Source of the DNA: a virus | Reading direction: 5' to 3' (one strand) | IMG/VR virus record: IMGVR_UViG_3300047379_000058 | Span: 1 to 20,544 of that record | Length of the DNA stretch: 20,544 bases | Part shown: piece by piece, positions 8,119 to 14,837 of the stretch | Layout: each line of letters starts with the position of its first letter | Position numbering within the stretch: the stretch's first letter is position 1 | Position numbers and translations under genes: made by a program | Notes under the pieces: model-generated | Seen by the model: the letters and a program-made list of their open reading frames with translations, nothing else | Told to the model about the DNA's origin: nothing | The model's database searches: none

Positions 8119-8583
8119 ATGTCTAAAGGATTCCAAGCAAAAGTGGAAGTCAAGGAAGAAAATATTACTTCAGAAATTCCCAAGGTAGACTATGATAAGT
8201 ATACCGAGTTTGTAGATGAAGTTACTTCTGATGCAACAAAGTTCAGTGATTCTTTTCTAGAACGTTTTAGTTCTCTTGAAGATAACGGTGCTGATGTTCA
8301 ACGTCTAATGACTGCTGCCATGGGATTGTCTGCAGAAGCAGGTGAGTTTACTGAGATCGTCAAGAAGATTTTGTTTCAAGGTAAACCCTATGATGCAGAT
8401 AACATTGACCACATGAAGACCGAACTGGGTGATTGTATGTGGTACATTGCTCAAGCAATGATGGCACTTGGATCATCGTTTGATGAGATTGCACTGATGA
8501 ATGTGAACAAACTGATGGCTCGTTACCCTGGTGGTGAGTTTGAAGTTACTCGTTCAGAAAACCGTAAAGAAGGAGACCGATGA
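8119..8583 (+). CDS. mazG: MazG-like nucleotide pyrophosphohydrolase
   Basis: The 154-aa product carries the all-alpha NTP pyrophosphohydrolase motif EAGEFTEIVKK (E73, E76, E79), then ELGDCMWYIAQA (E102, D105), the EExxE...ExxD metal site of MazG/dUTPase-like folds. Such proteins hydrolyse NTPs or dNTPs to monophosphates. Phage MazG was once proposed to act on ppGpp, and later work favours dNTP substrates. An N-terminal extension of about 60 residues precedes the core. The gene starts two bases after the gp41 stop with no visible Shine-Dalgarno, so it may rely on coupling. Next to the replication genes and ahead of nrdA it fits nucleotide-pool control. Confidence 0.9.
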   Translation: MSKGFQAKVEVKEENITSEIPKVDYDKYTEFVDEVTSDATKFSDSFLERFSSLEDNGADVQRLMTAAMGLSAEAGEFTEIVKKILFQGKPYDADNIDHMKTELGDCMWYIAQAMMALGSSFDEIALMNVNKLMARYPGGEFEVTRSENRKEGDR

Positions 8584-9254
8584 AAAACATTATTATGAGT
8601 TTGCTAGCAGTAGTAGCAGCGATTGCTATTCCTGTGCAAGCAGAACCAATCACCGAAGAAGACTACAACACACCACATGCTATGGGGTGTATGCTCCTTG
8701 GTGAATGCACTGATGATGTAGTGAAAGTATACTCTATGCTTGATATCTCAAACAAGTATGCTAACACTGAAGAATTCACTGGCGTCACTGGTGAGTTCCA
8801 TAACATCCTACACTCACTCAATCAAGTTGGTGTGAATGTATTCCTTGCTGACGAGAAGTATTTCCCCAAAGGACATCGTGGGGTATACCATACTGTGAGT
8901 AACAACTTCTTCCTTAACAAGAAACACATGGGTCGTCCTGGTACACTGATGATGGTTATGCGTCATGAAGGATGGCATGCAGCACAAGATTGTATGGCAG
9001 GCACGATTGATAATAGTCTGATTGCTATCATCAAACCCGAGGATGAAGTTCCTATGATCTGGCGTGTGCTGGCAGAACGCACTTACCCTGAGTCTGCTGT
9101 ACCTTGGGAAGCAGAAGCACAGTGGGCAGGTCGTACCGAAAACATGACAATGAATGCTCTCGCAGCATGTGCTGGTGGTAAAATGTGGGAGGTTTACGAA
9201 CCTACTGCTCTTACTAGAAAGTATCTGGTAGACTTCGGATATATTAAAGAGTAA
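8580..9254 (+). CDS. Secreted putative zinc metallopeptidase-like protein (HExxH)
   Basis: The 224-aa protein begins MKNIIMSLLAVVAAIAIPVQA|EP, a Sec signal peptide with cleavage near residue 21. The mature part holds HEGWH (129-133) in MMVMRHEGWHAAQDC, the HExxH zinc signature. E177 or E179 in PWEAEAQW is a candidate third ligand, as in gluzincins. Cys37, 43, 138 and 197 could form disulfides, consistent with periplasmic export. The Shine-Dalgarno AAGGAG is four bases before the ATG, which overlaps the MazG stop. I recall homologs in cyanophages labelled hypothetical. Possible roles are envelope or peptidoglycan-protein processing. Protease activity is inferred from the motif only. Confidence 0.8.
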   Translation: MKNIIMSLLAVVAAIAIPVQAEPITEEDYNTPHAMGCMLLGECTDDVVKVYSMLDISNKYANTEEFTGVTGEFHNILHSLNQVGVNVFLADEKYFPKGHRGVYHTVSNNFFLNKKHMGRPGTLMMVMRHEGWHAAQDCMAGTIDNSLIAIIKPEDEVPMIWRVLAERTYPESAVPWEAEAQWAGRTENMTMNALAACAGGKMWEVYEPTALTRKYLVDFGYIKE

Positions 9255-9454
9255 TGTTTAGTCTCTGGATCCACCTACGAGCATTCTTTACTGTTGTAGT
9301 GGTGAGTTGTTCTCATCCTGTCAACTGGAAGCATTGCTATCGGGTGGACCAGTGGTTACTACCAGAGATAGTGCAGGGTTATAAACTGTGGACTGGAGAA
9401 GAGAAACCATATCAGATTGAGAAAGACTATATTGATAGTGCCAAGGCTAAATAA
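9254..9454 (+). CDS. Small membrane or lipoprotein-like protein
   Basis: The 66-aa product starts in a TAATG overlap with the HExxH protein. The N-terminus (MFSLWIHLRAFFTVVVVSC) has a basic residue, a short hydrophobic core and VVSC at 16-19, which resembles a lipobox with Cys19 as the lipidated residue. The remainder is polar with many aromatics (WKHCYRVDQWLLPEI, YKLWTGEEKPYQIEKDY). It could be a membrane-anchored partner of the secreted protein upstream. A plain transmembrane anchor is the alternative. Function unknown. Confidence 0.65.
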   Translation: MFSLWIHLRAFFTVVVVSCSHPVNWKHCYRVDQWLLPEIVQGYKLWTGEEKPYQIEKDYIDSAKAK

Positions 9455-9476
9455 TAATGGCGCTATAGAAAGATGA

Positions 9477-10874
9477 ATGGCAACCTCTTACAACTTAAAT
9501 GACAAGGCGGGTATAAAGAAGAAAGCACCTAAAGATTTAAAACCCACCATCACTGCAATGCTGGCTTCTCTTCCTAGAGGTAAAATGGGAATCTATGCAG
9601 ACGCTATGTGGACTGGATCTAAAAGTAAGCAATGGGGTTTCAAAGTAAATCAAGATGAGATGGAAGCAATCGCTCTCAACTTTGGAGAGAAGATAGGTCC
9701 AAAAGGATTCGTAACAGAAGCGGCAGGATATAGACTAAAATTTATTGCATCTGCTAAGAAGTCTGCAGGTAGTGGTGCGGCAGATGCAAAGACAACTAGA
9801 ATGCAGGAGTTAGGATCTGCCTGGATTTTTAGAAGAGCACTTCAGGATAATGTAAAGTATTCTAAGTGGCAGGACATCATGCAGGATCCAAAGTATTCTG
9901 AGTTGGAAGCAATATATCCTGGTATCAGTGACGAGTGGATTCAAGGATACTATGCTCAACAAAAGAAGATGTTGGAGGTATACTCATCATCTAAGTTTGA
10001 TGAATTCAATAGGGAAGGTGGATTCATGGGTTACATTAGTAACCTAATCAAAGAAAAATTTGGTATATCACAGAAAGATAATTGGAACCCTGCAGACATC
10101 TGGTTGATTCAGAATGAACGATCAGTCAAAGCACTTATTGAAGAGACTGTAGATGGTAATGGTTCTCAAACTATTCTAGAATTGAATGCCGTTCTTAGGA
10201 AGTTGTTTAATGAGGAGAAGGTTGTTGGTGTATCTCTCAAAAAGATTAGTGGTAAGACTGCAAAGTGGCAGAAGTATAATGTAGATGATCTTGGTCTTAC
10301 TGACACATATAACTATGAAACTAAAGAGTTTCAGTGTGATCTTTCTTTGAAGGGTGAAGGGGAGTTTCAATCTCTTGCTGTTCGTGCAATCGTAGAGGGC
10401 AATAACGCTGTTTATAATTTCCAGATTCAGGGCAATGATACTAGTAAGGTATCAAACCTGAAGTTTGAACCTACAGAGAAGGGTGCATCATCTGCCCGTA
10501 TGGGTAAGGCACCAGTTGCTATGGTTGGGATGCTATTGAAAGATGCTAAGGTTGATTTTGAAAATGATCATAAAAAGTATCCCAAAACCTCAGCAGAGTT
10601 TAGTAAAGAGTTTGATGACTATAAAAAAATATACAACAAACTGAAGAGTAAGGGTGTTGAGATGGGAGAAAGTAATGCTGATACTGCACTGGGTAATATA
10701 AGTGCAGTTTTCCTGACTAAACCTCACGCTGCAACTAGTAAACTGATGGGCATGAAGTTTATTCACGCTGTGGTAACAATGCCAAAGAAGAAAAAAGATG
10801 AGTTTATGACTGATATGGTATTCATCGCTGCCAAGAAGGGCAAACGCTTTGGACCGTTCGGCAAACTGTATTGA
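9477..10874 (+). CDS. Conserved 465-aa phage protein, unknown (weak nuclease-like motif)
   Basis: I do not recognise a named family. An N-terminal region (about 1-100) contains ASLPRGKMGIYADAMW. A helical middle follows, then NWNPADIWLI (202-211), and 40 residues later VVGVSLKK (249-256). A core Asp followed by a strand ending in SLK is the spacing seen in some PD-(D/E)xK nuclease folds (D206, K255), but with Ser in place of the usual acidic residue. The C-terminus is a Lys-rich strand set ending in KKGKRFGPFGKLY. No capsid-targeting peptide is present. It opens the inferred virion gene block, 22 bases after the previous stop, and is followed by a terminator-like hairpin. Confidence 0.75.
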   Translation: MATSYNLNDKAGIKKKAPKDLKPTITAMLASLPRGKMGIYADAMWTGSKSKQWGFKVNQDEMEAIALNFGEKIGPKGFVTEAAGYRLKFIASAKKSAGSGAADAKTTRMQELGSAWIFRRALQDNVKYSKWQDIMQDPKYSELEAIYPGISDEWIQGYYAQQKKMLEVYSSSKFDEFNREGGFMGYISNLIKEKFGISQKDNWNPADIWLIQNERSVKALIEETVDGNGSQTILELNAVLRKLFNEEKVVGVSLKKISGKTAKWQKYNVDDLGLTDTYNYETKEFQCDLSLKGEGEFQSLAVRAIVEGNNAVYNFQIQGNDTSKVSNLKFEPTEKGASSARMGKAPVAMVGMLLKDAKVDFENDHKKYPKTSAEFSKEFDDYKKIYNKLKSKGVEMGESNADTALGNISAVFLTKPHAATSKLMGMKFIHAVVTMPKKKKDEFMTDMVFIAAKKGKRFGPFGKLY

Positions 10875-10886
10875 AAGTGGCACAAG

Positions 10887-10906
10887 CCCCCTGTCACAGG
10901 GGGTTT
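10887..10906 (+). terminator. Intrinsic terminator-like hairpin after the 465-aa gene
   Basis: CCCCCTG-TCA-CAGGGGG is a perfect 7-bp GC-rich stem with a 3-base loop, followed by TTT then CCCG. The T-run is short, so termination is likely partial. AAG before and TTT after extend the pairing. The hairpin overlaps the proposed -35 box of the next promoter. Confidence 0.65.
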
Positions 10907-10919
10907 CCCGTGCTATACT
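10891..10919 (+). promoter_or_regulatory. Sigma70-like promoter with extended -10, overlapping the terminator
   Basis: TGCTATACT (10911-10919) is an extended -10 (TGn plus TATACT). Seventeen bases upstream CTGTCA (10891-10896) matches TTGACA at four of six positions. The start would fall near 10926, about 17 bases before ATG 10943, supporting that ATG as the translation start of the next gene. Confidence 0.45.
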
Positions 10920-10942
10920 ATAAGGGTAAAGATGAGAGTTCT

Positions 10943-11884
10943 ATGCCCAACAAACACCTAGAGCATCCAGAAGACAACATCCTCAACGGGGTGAACCCTT
11001 ATGATGTCTTGGATTCTATGGTGAATTTTGATAAGGTCACTACTAAGTGGGACGGTGCTCCTGCCATTGTGTTTGGATACAATGAAGGTAAGTGGTTTGT
11101 TGGCACTAAGAGTGTATTCAATAAGAAGAAAGTCCTAATCAATTATAGTGTTTCTGATATTGTCAAGAACCACACAGGTAACGTTGCTCAGATACTAACT
11201 GCATGTTTCTATGCACTTCCTCGTACATGCCGTGGAATTTATCAAGCAGACTTCATTGGGTTTGGTGGAAACCTTTACTACAAACCTAATACAGTACTGT
11301 ATCTCTTCCCAGAGATTATGAATCAGGATGTAATTGTTGCTCCTCATACTCTGTACAAAGAGATATCTCCAACAGCACAACAGTATCCTCTTGATCATGT
11401 GGTTGTTCCTGGAACACCTATCCATAACAATAAGTATCGCTTCCTAAGACACAAAGCATCGTTGGTAGTTCCTAAGCGTGCTCGTCTATTGTCTCAGGCA
11501 GCAAAACTTCTGATTCCTTTCTGTAAATTTCCTAAGGGCGATACTTCTACTAGTGCTACTTGTTCCATGCACATCAAGAAGCATGTCAACAAATTTGTTC
11601 GTGCTGGTTATATTCCTAGTGCCTCAGAATTGTACAATACTTTGGACGATAAATATAAGCAGGAAGTTAATACCATGACTTTCCGTTTATATCATATTAT
11701 CCTGAAATTAAAAGATATCCTGCTCTCCTGTGGCGTAGCAGATGAGCCCGTAGAATGTTACATTGAAGGTCAACCAATCAATCATGAGGGGTTTGTTCTT
11801 ACTGGTAAGCACTCTGTGAAATTGGTCAATCGTTTGGAATTCAGTCAGGCAAACTTTAACTCAAATAAGAATTGGAATAAATGA
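10943..11884 (+). CDS. Putative ligase-superfamily nucleotidyltransferase (KxDG motif)
   Basis: The 313-aa product shows the ordered motifs of covalent nucleotidyltransferases (DNA/RNA ligases, capping enzymes). Motif I is TTKWDGAPAIVFG with K35 as candidate AMP-accepting lysine, a motif III-like CRGIYQADFIGFGG is at 96-109, motif IV EGFVL at 282-286, and motif V SVKLVNR at 291-297. The 170 residues between III and IV form an unusually large insert. I recall related marine-phage proteins (start ...HLED/HPED, then KWDGAPA) annotated only as a domain of unknown function. The frame is open back to 10871, but that stretch reads through the terminator hairpin, so ATG 10943 is chosen. Its stop overlaps the ATG of the next nucleotidyltransferase. 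Adenylation activity is inference. Confidence 0.7.
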   Translation: MPNKHLEHPEDNILNGVNPYDVLDSMVNFDKVTTKWDGAPAIVFGYNEGKWFVGTKSVFNKKKVLINYSVSDIVKNHTGNVAQILTACFYALPRTCRGIYQADFIGFGGNLYYKPNTVLYLFPEIMNQDVIVAPHTLYKEISPTAQQYPLDHVVVPGTPIHNNKYRFLRHKASLVVPKRARLLSQAAKLLIPFCKFPKGDTSTSATCSMHIKKHVNKFVRAGYIPSASELYNTLDDKYKQEVNTMTFRLYHIILKLKDILLSCGVADEPVECYIEGQPINHEGFVLTGKHSVKLVNRLEFSQANFNSNKNWNK

Positions 11885-13050
11885 AAAAGTTTAGCGACTT
11901 CTTATCCGAAGCAGCAAAGTCACGAGCGTCGGATGAAGCACAAAAGAGAGGACTAGAGCATGTTGGTTATGGTTACTACGGTCTTGCCGATGGTACTGTA
12001 ACTCACCGATCTCTTAACGGTAAGTTGGTAGAACTTTCTAAGGATCAGCAGGCAGCTAAGAATGGGCAACCACCAGCACAAGAATCAGAACCCCAGTCTA
12101 CAGAAGGCGAAGGTGAGGGCGGAAAAGGTGCGGTGTCTATTACTTTTGGAAGATTCAATCCACCTACTATCGGTCATCAAAAACTCATTGATCGTGTAGC
12201 ACAATCTGCTAAGGGTGGTGAGTATAAAGTATATCCATCAAGGTCTCAAGATCCTAAAAAGAATCCTATTGATCCTGAGACTAAGGTGCATTACATGCGT
12301 CAGATGTATCCTGATCATGCCCATGCCATCACTAATAATGAAGAGTATAAGACTATCTTTGATGTGCTAAAAGGTTTATATAGTGAAGGATATAGTGAAG
12401 TTAATATTGTAGTTGGTGGTGATCGTGTTGCTGAGTTTGATAACCTTGCCAATAAATATAATGGTAAACTGTATGAGTTTGAAGAGATCAATGTAGTATC
12501 TGCTGGTGATAGAGATCCAGATTCTGATGGTGTAGATGGTATGTCTGCATCTAAGATGCGTAAAGCAGCAGCAGACAATGACTTTGCTACTTTCCGTTCT
12601 GGTATTCCTGAAGAACTAACTGATAAAGAAACAAAAGAACTCTTTAATGAAGTTAGATCTTCCATGCAAATGGAATCCTTTGAGGATTTTGCAGATGCAT
12701 CTTATGTTTTACATGAGATTGCACCTAAATTAGATGAGAAATCTCTCAGAGAACACTACTATAATAGTAATGCTTTCCCCGTAGGATCATTCATTGAGAA
12801 TGTAAATACAGGAATTATCGGTAAGGTTGTAAACCGTGGTGCTAATTATGTCATATATATTGATGAGCATGATACTGTCTATAGAGGATGGTTGAAAGAT
12901 CTCACCGAGAAAAATGATATTCATGGGTTTGATTTTACTCCTCAAGGACTAATAGGAACAAGTGAACTATCTCAGTCAGTTGTCAAAATGACACCTGGAC
13001 AATTCATACAAAAGATAAATAAAAGAAATAAGGTCGCTGCCAAGACATGA
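11881..13050 (+). CDS. NMNAT/cytidylyltransferase-like enzyme with T4-type capsid-targeting peptide
   Basis: The 389-aa multidomain protein starts MKKFSDFLSE|AAKS, matching the T4 internal-protein targeting peptide (M-K-x-aromatic-x-acidic-F-aliphatic-x-E|A) at each position. Next comes GYGYYGLADGTVTHRSLNGK (29-48) and a Glu/Gly-rich linker (65-83). The HxGH-type nucleotidyltransferase domain has GRFNPPTIGH (90-99), VVGGDRV (177-183) and MSASKMRKA (221-229), equivalent to the ISSTxxR motif of NMN adenylyltransferases. A C-terminal KOW/SH3-like strand set (300-342) has VGSFIENVNTGIIGKVV and NYVIYIDEHD. Expected chemistry is transfer of AMP or CMP to a phosphorylated substrate, with NAD synthesis one option. 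Packaging into the head is inferred from the N-terminus. Confidence 0.85.
   Translation: MKKFSDFLSEAAKSRASDEAQKRGLEHVGYGYYGLADGTVTHRSLNGKLVELSKDQQAAKNGQPPAQESEPQSTEGEGEGGKGAVSITFGRFNPPTIGHQKLIDRVAQSAKGGEYKVYPSRSQDPKKNPIDPETKVHYMRQMYPDHAHAITNNEEYKTIFDVLKGLYSEGYSEVNIVVGGDRVAEFDNLANKYNGKLYEFEEINVVSAGDRDPDSDGVDGMSASKMRKAAADNDFATFRSGIPEELTDKETKELFNEVRSSMQMESFEDFADASYVLHEIAPKLDEKSLREHYYNSNAFPVGSFIENVNTGIIGKVVNRGANYVIYIDEHDTVYRGWLKDLTEKNDIHGFDFTPQGLIGTSELSQSVVKMTPGQFIQKINKRNKVAAKT
13014..13021 (+). promoter_or_regulatory. Possible late promoter (GATAAATA) before the 596-aa gene
   Basis: GATAAATA fits NATAAATA and ends 25 bases before ATG 13047, a spacing like that of the stronger site at 16160. It lies inside the 3' end of the upstream gene, where A-rich Lys/Asn codons make the motif likely by chance, so support is weak. 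Confidence 0.25.
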
Positions 13051-14837
13051 ACCTCAACGAACTACCAGACATGACCGACGCCTTACGGCAGGTCTATGAA
13101 AAGAAAAACAATGATGGCAATCTTGCCAATAATGCTGTCCCTTATGACAAGGTAACTAAAGCTGATATCATCACAGGTGCCAAAGGCAAGGATGAGCAAG
13201 GCGGAAAAAAGAAACCTAAGGGTCATGACTGCGCCAAACAGGTAAAGTATGAAGGTAAGGAGTACTCAGTTATTCCCGAAGCACATACTCTCTTGGAAGA
13301 TGGTACTGTAACTCATTACGATATTGAAGATGAGGAGTACATCTATGAGAACGTTCCTGTTGAAGATCTTGAGATTCTGATTTCTGAGAAGCACGAGCAC
13401 TTCGCCAACTATGATAAGAACGCTGAGGTTCTTGGTGAAGCAATCACCAGTGAAAAGGGTAAAGCAAAACTGAAATCTATGCTTGATGCTCGCACCACTG
13501 CTGCTGGTAGAGCAAAATCAGGTAAAGGTCAAAACGTTAAAGATATTCAGCATATTGGTCGTGCTAATGTTGATGGTCTCGGAGGAACACCACCTAACCG
13601 AAAAACTGCTAAAAATCCAATTAAGTCTAGGCATTATGGTGGAACTGGAAACAAAGCAGCAAAAAGAGCAGACGCCTTAACCAAGAAAGAAGAGGTTGAA
13701 TTTGATGAGGCAATGTCATCTTACGATAAGAATCGTAAGAGAGCAGCACAAAGAGCAGCAGACAGAAACGCAGCAAGAGCAGCAGGTAAAACTGGTGTAG
13801 TCCCTGGTGTGGGTTATGTAACTGCTAGAAAAGAGAAAGAAACATACACTGACGAGAAAGGAACTGTCCGTCATAAGTCTGGTGCTAAGAACGAAGCATT
13901 TGCATTCTCAGAAGCAGACTTTGCTGAGTTGGAAACTCTTGGAGCAGAGATTGATGCACTGACTGATGAGCAACTCATTGATGTCATGGAAGAAATCATT
14001 CTTGAGATGGCACAAGATGATCAAGACTTGATTGAAATCTGTGAGCATCTTGAGACTGTTGAAGTCTTGGACGAAAGAATGGATCCTAAGGAGATCCAAC
14101 GTCGTAGAGATCAGGCAAAGGATAGACTATCCACTGGTGCATCCATGAAGAAGGCAGCAGCAAAATCTGATTCTGCTCCTGCTTCTGCTGGTCCTTCCCG
14201 TATGGATCGTCTGAAGAGTGCTGCTAAGAAAGCAGGTAGTGCTATTAAATCTGGTGCTAAGAAGGTTGGTAAGAAGGCAGTACAGACTGCTGGTAAAGTT
14301 GCTGGTGAATTCTCTGCATCCAAAGAGAAGCAGAAGTCTGCATCAATGGAGAGAGAACCTAAGGAACCAAAAGAAGCACCTAAGAAATCATCTGGTGTAA
14401 CAAGATCTACAGTACCTTCTAGTAGTGCTGGCGGTGGCGGATCATCGTCTGGTGGCGGGAGTAGTGAGAGTGGTAGCACACGTAAGGCCGTTGGTGGTGC
14501 GTTGAGAAAAGTTGGTTCACTTCTTAAGAAGGGAGTCAAGAAGGCAGTTGGTAAGACATCACGTCTGGTATCCAAGGGTAGCGATAAACTCGCCAAGCGT
14601 CTCGGTGAAGAGTATGATGAGATTGCAAGTCTCTATGAGTCTGGACTGTTTACTATTGAAGAGATTGAGAACATCGTAGAGGAGAAGAAGCCTTTGCCTA
14701 AGAACAAAATGTTCCGTAAGGCAGGTAACCTAGGTCGTGAAGTTGTAAGTCCTTCTGTGACTGATGACCAGCGTCAAAAAGCATATGATCGTTCTAAGAA
14801 GATCGTTAAGACCTTGAACAAGGAGAACCAAAAGTGA
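13047..14837 (+). CDS. Large Lys/Ala-rich protein, putative internal head or scaffold protein
   Basis: The 596-aa product has several low-complexity parts. MNLNELPDMTDALRQVYEKK at the N-terminus is a likely helix. Then come LLEDGTVTHYDI (82-93), shared with the upstream enzyme, and EHFANYDKNAEVLGEA (117-132). A basic Ala/Arg region (228-248) is followed by an acidic helical segment (285-345), Lys/Ala repeats (385-425 and 479-520), and a Ser/Gly linker (450-478). Many (I/L)xE triplets (for example LISE, VLGE) could be prohead-protease sites. Composition fits a DNA-associated or core protein of the prohead, but no known family is recognised. Its start overlaps the previous stop (ATGA). Confidence 0.72.
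   Translation: MNLNELPDMTDALRQVYEKKNNDGNLANNAVPYDKVTKADIITGAKGKDEQGGKKKPKGHDCAKQVKYEGKEYSVIPEAHTLLEDGTVTHYDIEDEEYIYENVPVEDLEILISEKHEHFANYDKNAEVLGEAITSEKGKAKLKSMLDARTTAAGRAKSGKGQNVKDIQHIGRANVDGLGGTPPNRKTAKNPIKSRHYGGTGNKAAKRADALTKKEEVEFDEAMSSYDKNRKRAAQRAADRNAARAAGKTGVVPGVGYVTARKEKETYTDEKGTVRHKSGAKNEAFAFSEADFAELETLGAEIDALTDEQLIDVMEEIILEMAQDDQDLIEICEHLETVEVLDERMDPKEIQRRRDQAKDRLSTGASMKKAAAKSDSAPASAGPSRMDRLKSAAKKAGSAIKSGAKKVGKKAVQTAGKVAGEFSASKEKQKSASMEREPKEPKEAPKKSSGVTRSTVPSSSAGGGGSSSGGGSSESGSTRKAVGGALRKVGSLLKKGVKKAVGKTSRLVSKGSDKLAKRLGEEYDEIASLYESGLFTIEEIENIVEEKKPLPKNKMFRKAGNLGREVVSPSVTDDQRQKAYDRSKKIVKTLNKENQK

Noticed and set aside
9446-9453. GCTAAATA 23 bases before the 465-aa gene, possible late promoter variant
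   Set aside because: CTAAATA is not the T4 late consensus, and its count in the window is about that expected by chance. The position is suggestive only.
10871-10942. TTG-started N-terminal extension of the ligase-like protein
   Set aside because: It would read through the terminator hairpin and promoter and has no conserved appearance. ATG 10943 begins the recognisable N-terminus.
14111-14596. 161-aa reading frame on the minus strand
   Set aside because: It is the antisense of the Lys/Ala-rich 596-aa gene; its Leu/Pro/Ser-rich composition follows from the codons opposite, and it has no ribosome site.
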